NCBI GenBank assembly: GCA_019418195.1
Contig: DYCJ01000001.1
Coordinates: 1,302 to 6,779 of the forward strand
Length of the DNA stretch: 5,478 nt
Direction: 5' to 3'
Source: Clostridiales bacterium
GTDB lineage: Bacteria; Bacillota; Clostridia; Lachnospirales; Lachnospiraceae
Shown: piece after piece, positions 1 to 5,478 of the stretch
Position numbering within the stretch: position 1 is the first letter of the stretch
Layout: every line of letters begins with the position of its first letter
Position numbers and translations under genes: made by a program
Notes under the pieces: model-generated
What the model was told of the DNA's origin: nothing
Databases searched by the model: none
The model's input: only the letters and a program-made list of their open reading frames with translations

Positions 1-525
1 GTCTACCTCTATATCTTTCTCAAGTTTGTGCTCCTCGAGCATAGAGCGAAGCCGGCTGATCCTCTCCAGGGATTCCGGTATAAAAGCCTGACCGCCAAAG
101 CCCGGTTCCACACTCATGATCAGGAACATTTCTGCCTGATCCAAATACGGTTCCAGCTCCTCTACCGGCGTCCCCGGCTTTATCGAGATTCCCGCCTTCA
201 CCCCGCAGTCATGAATCGCAGCCAGAGTTGCCGCAGGATCTATACACGCTTCAAGATGCACAGTGATGATATCTGCCCCGCATTTTGCAAATTCCTTTAC
301 ATAGCGCACCGGTTCAGTGACCATAAGATGTACATCCATCACCTGTGATGTCAGTCCTTTGATCGAAGAAAGTACAGGCATCCCGAAAGAAATACTCGGG
401 ACAAATATCCCGTCCATCACATCGAAGTGGATATATCGGGCTCCCCCTTCCTCGGTCTGGCTTATCTGATCTCCGAGTATCTTGAAATCAGCTGAAAGTA
501 TGGATGGTGCAAGAATATTTTCCAT
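1..525 (-). CDS. rpe: Ribulose-phosphate 3-epimerase, 3' end cut off by window
   Basis: Cytosolic enzyme of the pentose phosphate pathway that interconverts D-ribulose 5-phosphate and D-xylulose 5-phosphate. The visible 175 residues start MENILAPSILSADF, the usual family opening, and form most of a (beta/alpha)8 barrel. Family metal and catalytic positions are visible: Ser8, His33 and Asp35 in HFDVMDG, His66 in DVHLM, and Asp175, the last codon in the window, in the IEVD that normally continues as VDGG. The phosphate-side motif SVEPGFGGQAF lies at 138-148. Family members are about 215-225 residues, so roughly 40-45 are missing at the C terminus because the window ends, not because the gene is broken. 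The ATG lies 3 nt after the rsgA stop and has an AAGAGG site 9 nt upstream inside the end of rsgA, so translation is probably coupled. Residues 112-118 read GISIKPG where many homologues have GxxLNPx; this looks like normal variation. Confidence 0.97.
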   Translation of the reverse strand, partial: MENILAPSILSADFKILGDQISQTEEGGARYIHFDVMDGIFVPSISFGMPVLSSIKGLTSQVMDVHLMVTEPVRYVKEFAKCGADIITVHLEACIDPAATLAAIHDCGVKAGISIKPGTPVEELEPYLDQAEMFLIMSVEPGFGGQAFIPESLERISRLRSMLEEHKLEKDIEVD

Positions 526-528
526 AAG

Positions 529-1407
529 CTAATACCTCTTTCTTTCCTGGATCTCCTGGTACATGGCAAGATAATCTTCGTACCGTGATCTGTGTATCTT
601 TTTCTCTTCGACGGCCTGCTTGACCGCGCAGTCCGGCTCATGCACGTGACTGCATCCGTTAAATCTGCATTTTCCTTCGTATGGGGTAAATTCCGGGAAG
701 CAGTATTTCAGTGAGTCCTGTTCAATATCACTGATATAGAGAGAGCTGAATCCCGGAGTATCCATAATATAGGAATCTTCTCCGAGCACGAGCAGTTCCG
801 AATGTCGTGTCGTGTGTTTTCCTCTCTCGATCTTCCGGCTGATACTTCCCGTCTCCATCTCTACTTCTGACTGGAGCAGATTGATGATGGAGGATTTTCC
901 TACGCCCGAGGGACCTGCGATCGCTGTCGTCTTTCCTTTCAGGACTGCTTTGAGCTCTTCTATATGTTTTTCTTCTTTTGCACTGGTAAAAATCAGCGGA
1001 TATCCGCATCTTTCATATATATCCCGAAGTCCGGCTATCTCCGGATCTTTCGCAATATCGGTTTTATTAAAACACAGAATGACCGGGATCTCCCTGCTCT
1101 CCATCATGACCAGGAAACGGTCCAACAGATTCAGGTGCGGTTTTGGCTTCGCCACAGCAAACACGACAAGCGCCTGATCGATATTGGCGACTGCCGGACG
1201 GATCAGCTCGTTTCTGCGCGGAAGGATCCGCATGATGTTTCCTTCCATATCTTTATCATCCAGGACTTCTATTTCAACTTCGTCTCCCACCAGCGGTTTT
1301 ATACCGTCTTTACGAAATATTCCTTTTGCTTTACACTCATAAACACCGGATTCTACTACGTGAACGTAGTAGAATCCGGCAATTCCTTTTATAATTTTTC
1401 CCTGCAT
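529..1407 (-). CDS. rsgA: Ribosome small-subunit-dependent GTPase RsgA (YloQ/CpgA/YjeQ)
   Basis: Circularly permuted GTPase that acts in late 30S subunit maturation. The 292-residue product has an N-terminal OB-fold (about 1-65), the permuted G domain, and a C-terminal zinc finger. G motifs appear in permuted order: NKTD (114-117, G4), SAK (142-144, G5), GPSGVGKS (165-172, P-loop), the RGKHTTRH switch loop (195-202) and DTPG (216-219, G3). Zinc ligands are Cys247, Cys252, His254 and Cys260. The ATG at 1407 is chosen because the product then starts MQGKIIKGIAGFYYV, matching B. subtilis RsgA (about 298 residues, MPEGKIVKALSGFYYV), and leaves 22 nt after prkC. An in-frame ATG at 1473 would add 22 residues that overlap prkC by 44 nt and resemble no family sequence I know. 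Thr160, just before the P-loop, aligns with the PrkC-phosphorylated Thr166 of B. subtilis CpgA. A perfect inverted repeat covers codons 10-21. Confidence 0.96.
   Translation of the reverse strand: MQGKIIKGIAGFYYVHVVESGVYECKAKGIFRKDGIKPLVGDEVEIEVLDDKDMEGNIMRILPRRNELIRPAVANIDQALVVFAVAKPKPHLNLLDRFLVMMESREIPVILCFNKTDIAKDPEIAGLRDIYERCGYPLIFTSAKEEKHIEELKAVLKGKTTAIAGPSGVGKSSIINLLQSEVEMETGSISRKIERGKHTTRHSELLVLGEDSYIMDTPGFSSLYISDIEQDSLKYCFPEFTPYEGKCRFNGCSHVHEPDCAVKQAVEEKKIHRSRYEDYLAMYQEIQERKRY
535..540 (-). promoter_or_regulatory. Ribosome binding site of rpe
   Basis: AAGAGG on the minus strand, 9 nt before the rpe ATG. It is embedded in the codons for the last residues of RsgA (RKRY), so the rpe start is read from inside the preceding gene. 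Confidence 0.75.
1346..1379. repeat. Perfect 16-bp inverted repeat inside the 5' part of rsgA
   Basis: On the plus strand the left arm is CCGGATTCTACTACGT (1346-1361), the centre is GA, and the right arm ACGTAGTAGAATCCGG (1364-1379) is its exact reverse complement. In the rsgA mRNA this can fold as a 15-bp stem with a UUCA tetraloop, at +29 to +62 from the ATG. The arms encode residues 10-21 of RsgA (GFYYVHVVESG), so the repeat is fully coding. No U-tract follows it in the transcript, so it is not an intrinsic terminator. Its function is unknown. Confidence 0.95.
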
Positions 1408-1420
1408 ATATCTAATAATT

Positions 1421-1426
1421 CTCCGG
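1421..1426 (-). promoter_or_regulatory. Probable, poorly spaced ribosome binding site of rsgA
   Basis: CCGGAG on the minus strand just downstream in coordinate terms of the prkC stop region. The GGAG core is 13 nt from the ATG at 1407, longer than the 5-9 nt seen at the other starts in this operon. It is the only purine-rich site near that start. It is part of the 8-nt palindrome CTCCGGAG. Ribosomes finishing prkC at 1430 may help initiation. Confidence 0.5.
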
Positions 1427-1429
1427 AGT

Positions 1430-3505
1430 TCAGTCTGGCTGTGTTTCTGTACCGTCTCCGGTATCCGTGCCATCGCCGCCGGAAGGCTCCTCCGGCTGCT
1501 GTGGCTCCGGTCCGCGGCTTACTGTAAATCCTACGGAAGTTCCTTCCTCTACAGAACTTCCGGGACTTGCAGTCTGATCAATGACATATCCTTCACCTAC
1601 AGTATTACTGTAAGCGTAGCTTACGTTTCCTACCGTAAGCCCTGCATTCTCCAGGCGGCTTCTTGCATCCGCTTCTGTATATCCGCCCAGTCCCGGAACA
1701 TTAACATATTTCGTCTCCGGCCCGCGGCTGACAACATAAGATACAGTTGTTCCTTTATCTACCTTCTGACCGGGATCTATGCTCTGAGAAATGACCTGCC
1801 CTTCCGGCACACTGTCGCTGTATTCCTCACTCGGGCTTCCGCTCAGCCCCGCATCTGCGAGCGCTGACTCTGCAGCCGATGCAGTCTTGTTTCTAAGATC
1901 CGGCACGGTTGCCTGCTCGGCGCCAAGACTGATCACGATCGTCACTTCTGTCCCCTCTTCTACCTCTGTACCAGCTTTCGGATCACTGGATATGACATTA
2001 CCTTCCTCCACATCGCTGCTGTAATCCGAATCGTGATGTACGATGAGGTTCGCCTCCTGGATTAATTTTTCTGCTTCCGCTTCACTTTTGTCTACTACAT
2101 TGGGAACTCGTGTCGTCTTTGCTTCCTCGCCACTGCTCAATATGACTGTGATCGTAGAATGCATCTCCACCTCTTCACCCGGCTCAGGATCCTGACTCAT
2201 GATCTCACCTTCATCATACTTGTTCGAGGGCTGGCGCTCATTTGAAACCGTCAGGCCGATTCCTGTATCCTTGAGTTCCTCTCTTGCCTCTTCTTCTGTC
2301 TTTCCGCGTAAATCCGGGACCTTCACCGTCTCACTTTCTTCCTGGACGAGACCCGGTCCGCTGAAGAATCCTGCCGCATTTGCCACAAGGAACAGAACAA
2401 GAAGTGCCACCACGACACCTGCCACGATCATGAGTATTTTCATGATCCGTTTTGTATCGGAGTTTACATTATTCTTACGCCGGCGATTCTGACTTCTTCT
2501 GTCATAATCGTCGTCATCATCATCTTCTTCCTCGTCGTCATCATACTCTTCTTCGTCATCATCATAGTCATCATCCGTATTGTACTGGCGCTGCTGCACC
2601 TGTTCCAGTTCTTCCGTAGACATGACGACCGTGCGGTCTGTATCTGTCGCTGCACCTGCCCCGGGCACGACAAAATCACCGTCCGGATCGACCAGTGAAC
2701 GTTTCAGGTCGAGCAGCAGTGATGCACAGTCATGGTAACGAAGGTTTGGACTTTTCTGGGTACATTTCATGATAATGCACTCCAGACTGTACGGAAGATC
2801 CTCTACTTCCTCGGCAGGAGAAGTGATCTGCTCCTGCAGATGCTTCAGCGCTACAGATACCGTAGAGTCCCCGTCAAACGGTACATGTCCTGTCACCATC
2901 TCATATAAAGTAATTCCAATGGAATAGATATCACTCTTCTCATCGACAACACCGCCCCGCGCCTGCTCCGGCGATGTATAATGGACCGATCCCATTACGC
3001 TGGTGCTGATCGTCTGTGTGGACGTAGTCGCACGGGCAATGCCGAAATCGGTTACTTTTACTTTTCCGTCTTTTGATATGATAATATTCTGAGGTTTGAT
3101 ATCTCTGTGGATGATATGCTGGTTATGAGCTGCCTGAAGGCCGGTCACCATCTGGATGGCGATACTGACCGTCTCCTTCGCTGAAAGCCTGCCCTTTTTC
3201 TCAATATAGTCTTTCAGCGTGATTCCTTCCACCAGTTCCATGACCATATAGTAAAGGCCGCGGTCCTGACCTACATCGTAGACATTTACCACGTTCGGAT
3301 GCATCAGCCCGGCTGCCGCCTGTGCCTCGCTTAAAAACTTTTTGATAAATACCTGGTCGGAACGATAATCACTCTTCAGCACTTTGATCGCCACATACCG
3401 GTTCAGCTTATGGTCTTTGCCCTTATAGACATCCGCCATTCCGCCGCTCCCGACGCGGCCCAGTATCTCATATCGTTTCCCTAAAATAACTCCTTCTTTA
3501 ATCAT
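1430..3505 (-). CDS. prkC: Membrane Ser/Thr protein kinase with four PASTA domains (PrkC/Stk1/PknB family)
   Basis: Senses peptidoglycan-derived ligands outside the cell and phosphorylates cytosolic proteins on Ser/Thr. The 691 residues contain, in order: a Hanks-type kinase domain (about 12-270), with glycine loop GSGGMADV (19-26), Lys41 in VAIK, Glu60 of helix C, HRDIKPQN (133-140; catalytic Asp135), DFG (153-155), a Thr/Ser-rich activation loop (160-169) and SPEQ (178-181); a cytosolic linker with an acidic tract (311-335) and then a basic patch (336-344); one membrane helix (about 354-378); and four PASTA repeats outside the cell (about 394-459, 464-528, 532-596, 600-666). A Gly/Pro/acidic tail follows. 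All key kinase residues are present, so it should be active. B. subtilis PrkC has three PASTA repeats. The ATG overlaps the stp stop as ATGA and has a GAGGTG site 8 nt upstream, so kinase and phosphatase are probably made together. There is no signal peptide, as expected for this type II topology. Confidence 0.97.
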   Translation of the reverse strand: MIKEGVILGKRYEILGRVGSGGMADVYKGKDHKLNRYVAIKVLKSDYRSDQVFIKKFLSEAQAAAGLMHPNVVNVYDVGQDRGLYYMVMELVEGITLKDYIEKKGRLSAKETVSIAIQMVTGLQAAHNQHIIHRDIKPQNIIISKDGKVKVTDFGIARATTSTQTISTSVMGSVHYTSPEQARGGVVDEKSDIYSIGITLYEMVTGHVPFDGDSTVSVALKHLQEQITSPAEEVEDLPYSLECIIMKCTQKSPNLRYHDCASLLLDLKRSLVDPDGDFVVPGAGAATDTDRTVVMSTEELEQVQQRQYNTDDDYDDDEEEYDDDEEEDDDDDDYDRRSQNRRRKNNVNSDTKRIMKILMIVAGVVVALLVLFLVANAAGFFSGPGLVQEESETVKVPDLRGKTEEEAREELKDTGIGLTVSNERQPSNKYDEGEIMSQDPEPGEEVEMHSTITVILSSGEEAKTTRVPNVVDKSEAEAEKLIQEANLIVHHDSDYSSDVEEGNVISSDPKAGTEVEEGTEVTIVISLGAEQATVPDLRNKTASAAESALADAGLSGSPSEEYSDSVPEGQVISQSIDPGQKVDKGTTVSYVVSRGPETKYVNVPGLGGYTEADARSRLENAGLTVGNVSYAYSNTVGEGYVIDQTASPGSSVEEGTSVGFTVSRGPEPQQPEEPSGGDGTDTGDGTETQPD
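1508..2326 (-). repeat. Four tandem PASTA repeats in prkC
   Basis: Four diverged repeats of about 65 codons, each with the pattern VPDL/VPNV/VPGL near its start, a helix with EAEA/AESAL-like residues, then a G-x-V-I-x-(Q/S)-x-P-G core and an SxG end. Cores are at residues 433-443, 502-512, 569-579 and 639-649. In this family PASTA domains lie outside the cell and bind muropeptides or beta-lactams. The DNA copies have diverged, so the repetition is seen mainly in the protein. Confidence 0.9.
2501..2575 (-). repeat. GAY/GAR simple repeat coding an Asp/Glu tract in PrkC
   Basis: Twenty-five codons (residues 311-335) of which 22 are Asp or Glu and the other three are Tyr (314, 321, 334). At DNA level it is a near-continuous run of GAT/GAC/GAA/GAG codons. 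It lies in the cytosolic linker, followed at once by a basic cluster (RRSQNRRRK) and then the membrane helix. Such a run is open to length change by slippage. Confidence 0.9.
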
Positions 3506-4245
3506 AATACACTCACCTCATCTGCGAACGGTTCTACCAGGACAACCCCTATATTGTCCGTACCGCCATTTTCCTTTGCAGCGTCCACGAGAGCCTGACC
3601 GGATTCTACAATATCCCTGCCTCCCTGAACGATATGGAAAAGCTCTTCGTCCTCCACCATATTGCTCAGTCCGTCTGTGCACATCAATATGATGTCTCCC
3701 CGTTTCAGACGGTGCTCATAGAAATCTACGTCCACATCGGCTTTCGCCCCGATTGCTCTTGTGATAATGTTCTTATCCGGATGGTGTTTTGCCTCTTCCG
3801 GTTTGATTCCGCCGAGTCTCACCATCTCCTCCACCAGTGAATGGTCTTTCGTAAGCTGCTGAATCCCCTGATTGATCAGATACAGACGGCTGTCTCCCAC
3901 ATTAGCGAAGTACATCATCTGATTCATGATCGTCGCTGCAACAACTGTCGTTCCCATTCCTTTTAAATGTTTATCCCGGGATGCCTCTTTGATGATCTCA
4001 CGGTTCGCCGTTTTAATCGCACTAACAAGACATTTCTCTATATCTTCGCCCTCGCTCATAGCCAGCTCCCGCTTCAGGACCTCAACTGTATATTTTGAGG
4101 CGTAATCTCCCGCCTGATGTCCGCCCATTCCGTCAGCAACTACGAAGAGATTCTGGAGGATGCCCAGCGGATTATCTGTCGCATAGACATAATCCTGATT
4201 CACTTGTCGTACCATTCCCACATCAGTAATAGAAAATGTCCTCAT
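3502..4245 (-). CDS. stp: PP2C-family Ser/Thr protein phosphatase (Stp/PrpC)
   Basis: Cytosolic metal-dependent phosphatase that removes phosphate from PrkC and its substrates. The 247 residues are a single PP2C domain of normal length for Stp1/IreP/PrpC proteins (about 240-255). Visible motifs: Arg13 (phosphate contact) and Asp18 in the VRQVNQD opening, ADGMGGHQAG with Asp38 (metal), GMGTT (96-100), NVGDSR with Asp118 (third-metal site), TRAIG (162-166), TDGLSN with Asp191, and GGTDNI with Asp230 (metal). All the expected Mn/Mg ligands are present, so an active enzyme is expected. There is no membrane segment. The ATG has an excellent AAGGAGA site 5 nt upstream and starts 10 nt after the rlmN stop. 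The TGA stop overlaps the prkC start as ATGA, the usual pairing for these two genes in Firmicutes. The gene is named prpC in B. subtilis. Confidence 0.97.
   Translation of the reverse strand: MRTFSITDVGMVRQVNQDYVYATDNPLGILQNLFVVADGMGGHQAGDYASKYTVEVLKRELAMSEGEDIEKCLVSAIKTANREIIKEASRDKHLKGMGTTVVAATIMNQMMYFANVGDSRLYLINQGIQQLTKDHSLVEEMVRLGGIKPEEAKHHPDKNIITRAIGAKADVDVDFYEHRLKRGDIILMCTDGLSNMVEDEELFHIVQGGRDIVESGQALVDAAKENGGTDNIGVVLVEPFADEVSVL
3514..3519 (-). promoter_or_regulatory. Ribosome binding site of prkC
   Basis: GAGGTG on the minus strand, 8 nt before the prkC ATG and within the last codons of stp (DEVSV). With the ATGA overlap this supports translational coupling. Confidence 0.7.
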
Positions 4246-4250
4246 ATCTG

Positions 4251-4257
4251 TCTCCTT
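4251..4257 (-). promoter_or_regulatory. Ribosome binding site of stp
   Basis: AAGGAGA on the minus strand, 5 nt before the stp ATG. It overlaps the TAA stop codon of rlmN. It is one of the two best ribosome binding sites in the window, along with that of rlmN. Confidence 0.85.
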
Positions 4258-5308
4258 AAATCCCGTCGTTTATCTTCTCTTCCTCCGCATAACGGCGTCT
4301 GAGCTGTCCACAGGCTCCGTCTATATCAGAGCCCATTTCCCTTCTTATAGTAACATTTATTCCGCTTTTTTCAAGTTTATTTTTGAAATTCAGGGCATTT
4401 TCCCTGCTCGGGCGCACAAAATGACGTTCTCTTACCGGATTCACCGGGATCAGATTCAGATGACAGTTCCGCGGTTTTAAAATCGAGACCAATTCCCCCG
4501 CATCCTCGTCCCTGTCATTTACCCCGTGTACCAGACTGTACTCAAAAGTTACCCTGCGCCCCGTCTTCTCAAAGTAAGTATCGCACGCATCAAGAACATC
4601 CGACAGATCGTACTTATTGGCAACGGGCATGAGTTTCCGCCTTTTTTCCTGCGTAGAACCGTGGAGTGAAAGGGCCAGTGTGATCTGGAATCCCTCATCC
4701 GCCAGCCGAAGCATATTGGGAACGATACCGCAGGTGGACACTGTCACATTTCTCTGGCTGATATTCAGTCCGTGTTCATCTGTCAGCATACGGATAAACT
4801 TGACGAAATTATCATAATTATCCAGCGGTTCTCCGGTTCCCATGATGACCACATTCGACACCCGCTCGCCTGTAATTTTCTGGATCTGGTAGATCTGTCC
4901 CAGCATCTCGGATGCATTCAAGTTTCTTTTCAATCCTCCGATCGTCGATGCACAGAACACACATCCCATCCTGCAGCCCGCCTGGGAGGAAATGCACACA
5001 GAATTGCCGTGCTTATATTTCATGAGCACGCTCTCCACCATATTTCCGTCATACAGACGGAACAGAAACTTATTCGTACCGTCCAGCTTCGAGATCTGCC
5101 GCTCTTCCATGACGACAGGAAAGATCTCATACTCTTCCTTCATCCGCTCCCGAAGTTTCAATGACAGATTTGTCATCTCGTCGAAACTGTCCGCAAGCTT
5201 TACATGGAGCCACTCATATACCTGCTTTGCCCGAAATGCTTTCTCGCCCAGATGTTCCATCTCTTTCTTCAGTTCTGTATATCCATAGGAACGGATATCT
5301 TTTTTCAT
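4256..5308 (-). CDS. rlmN: Dual-specificity 23S rRNA/tRNA adenine C2-methyltransferase RlmN
   Basis: Radical-SAM enzyme that methylates C2 of A2503 in 23S rRNA and, in studied species, A37 of some tRNAs. The 350 residues have an N-terminal RNA-binding region (about 1-90), then the radical-SAM core. The Fe-S ligands are Cys112, Cys116 and Cys119 (CRMGCVFC). Glu92 in VESVLM matches the proposed general base. MGTGEPLDNYDN (156-167) is the SAM-binding GGEP-like motif. Cys333 in DIDGACGQL is the cysteine that carries the methyl intermediate and separates RlmN from ordinary radical-SAM enzymes. The length is normal for Firmicutes. The related resistance enzyme Cfr is possible by family but less likely, given the operon position and the typical RlmN sequence. 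The ATG overlaps the rsmB stop as ATGA and has a GGAGGAGA site 9 nt upstream. Confidence 0.97.
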   Translation of the reverse strand: MKKDIRSYGYTELKKEMEHLGEKAFRAKQVYEWLHVKLADSFDEMTNLSLKLRERMKEEYEIFPVVMEERQISKLDGTNKFLFRLYDGNMVESVLMKYKHGNSVCISSQAGCRMGCVFCASTIGGLKRNLNASEMLGQIYQIQKITGERVSNVVIMGTGEPLDNYDNFVKFIRMLTDEHGLNISQRNVTVSTCGIVPNMLRLADEGFQITLALSLHGSTQEKRRKLMPVANKYDLSDVLDACDTYFEKTGRRVTFEYSLVHGVNDRDEDAGELVSILKPRNCHLNLIPVNPVRERHFVRPSRENALNFKNKLEKSGINVTIRREMGSDIDGACGQLRRRYAEEEKINDGI

Positions 5309-5478
5309 AGCTCCTGATCTCCTCCATGTCTTTTTACCAGTCTCGCGATGAAAAAGCCGTCGCTCTTATGTACGCCCGGCAATAGCTGGATGCATCCTTC
5401 TTCAATGACGCTGCCCCGTAATTCCGGGCAGAGCCGCTCATGGATATCATCCTGAGAGAACTCCGGATACTGTTCTAA
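5305..5478 (-). CDS. rsmB: 16S rRNA (cytosine-C5)-methyltransferase RsmB, C-terminal fragment (5' part outside window)
   Basis: Only the last 57 residues are visible; the open frame runs to the window edge, so the fragment is due to the window and not to gene decay. The family protein is about 430-450 residues and methylates C967 (E. coli numbering) of 16S rRNA using SAM. The visible part contains RGSVIEEGCIQLLPGVHKSD followed by GFFIARLVKR. This is the typical end of RsmB/NOP2-type methyltransferases, in which a LLP-x-x-H-x-x-DGFF-x-A strand closes the Rossmann fold. The catalytic cysteines lie upstream and cannot be checked. RsmB rather than RsmF or another NOP2-family enzyme is chosen because of its position just before rlmN, as in the B. 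subtilis rsmB-rlmN-prpC-prkC-rsgA-rpe order. It ends in TGA overlapping the rlmN ATG. Confidence 0.88.
   Translation of the reverse strand, partial: LEQYPEFSQDDIHERLCPELRGSVIEEGCIQLLPGVHKSDGFFIARLVKRHGGDQEL
5318..5325 (-). promoter_or_regulatory. Ribosome binding site of rlmN
   Basis: GGAGGAGA on the minus strand, 9 nt before the rlmN ATG, within the rsmB codons for HGGDQ. A second GGAG lies only 2 nt from the ATG and is too close to serve. Confidence 0.75.

Noticed and set aside
28..348. Plus-strand open frame of 106 codons
   Set aside because: It is antisense to rpe, whose catalytic residues are intact. The product resembles nothing known.
812..1177. Plus-strand open frame of 121 codons
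   Set aside because: It is antisense to the G domain of rsgA and overlaps another shadow frame. There is no separate evidence of coding.
1346..1379. The rsgA palindrome read as an intrinsic terminator
   Set aside because: No run of U follows the stem in the transcript (only three Ts soon after), and it lies inside an intact essential-type gene with rpe downstream.
1408..1429. A promoter in the prkC-rsgA gap
   Set aside because: The gap is only 22 nt, and I could not find a convincing -35/-10 pair ending there. AT-rich TATATG near the start is too little evidence.
964..1527. Plus-strand open frame of 187 codons across the rsgA/prkC junction
   Set aside because: It is antisense to rsgA, which has every GTPase and zinc motif, and its product has no recognisable domain. 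Its length is a by-product of the opposite strand's codon use.
2464..2679. Minus-strand open frame of 71 codons rich in Met and Thr
   Set aside because: It is the out-of-frame reading of the GAY/GAR repeat in prkC, which gives ATG/ACG-type codons. It is not a gene.
4772..5164. Plus-strand open frame of 130 codons
   Set aside because: It lies wholly antisense to the radical-SAM core of rlmN, with a His/Ser/Leu-rich, family-less product. It is a shadow frame.
4256..5308. rlmN as the resistance gene cfr
   Set aside because: Both share CxxxCxxC and the methyl-cysteine. The operon context between rsmB and stp and the typical RlmN sequence point to the housekeeping enzyme.

Overview
The window is a single, gap-free stretch of one operon, all on the minus strand, from a Gram-positive bacterium of the class Clostridia. 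A Lachnospiraceae-type gut anaerobe is the best guess. This is inferred from the gene order, from a PASTA-domain kinase paired with a PP2C phosphatase, from the strong AGGAGG-type ribosome binding sites and from the mid-range GC content. No rRNA or other marker gene is present to settle the species.

In transcription order (high to low coordinates) the genes are: the last 57 codons of rsmB (16S rRNA m5C methyltransferase, 5305-5478); rlmN (radical-SAM 23S rRNA/tRNA m2A methyltransferase, 4256-5308); stp/prpC (PP2C-type Ser/Thr phosphatase, 3502-4245); prkC (membrane Ser/Thr kinase with four PASTA repeats, 1430-3505); rsgA (ribosome small-subunit GTPase, 529-1407); and the first 175 codons of rpe (ribulose-phosphate 3-epimerase, 1-525). 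rsmB/rlmN and stp/prkC are joined by 4-nt ATGA overlaps. The other junctions have 3, 10 and 22 nt between genes. No intergenic promoter or terminator is visible, and there is no non-coding stretch longer than 22 nt.

The genes form two linked themes. RsmB, RlmN and RsgA modify or mature the ribosome. PrkC and Stp are an antagonistic kinase/phosphatase pair that reads the cell wall through extracellular PASTA domains. In Bacillus subtilis the same neighbourhood exists and RsgA (CpgA) is a PrkC substrate; the matching threonine appears to be conserved here. Rpe, in the pentose phosphate pathway, closes the visible part of the operon, as it does in B. subtilis.

This is a conserved housekeeping region, and I see no mobile element, CRISPR array, RNA gene or new defence-like system. 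The most unusual sequence is a perfect 16-bp inverted repeat with a 2-nt centre inside the 5' coding part of rsgA (1346-1379). Next is a 25-residue, almost purely Asp/Glu tract just before the membrane segment of PrkC, encoded by a GAY/GAR simple repeat.
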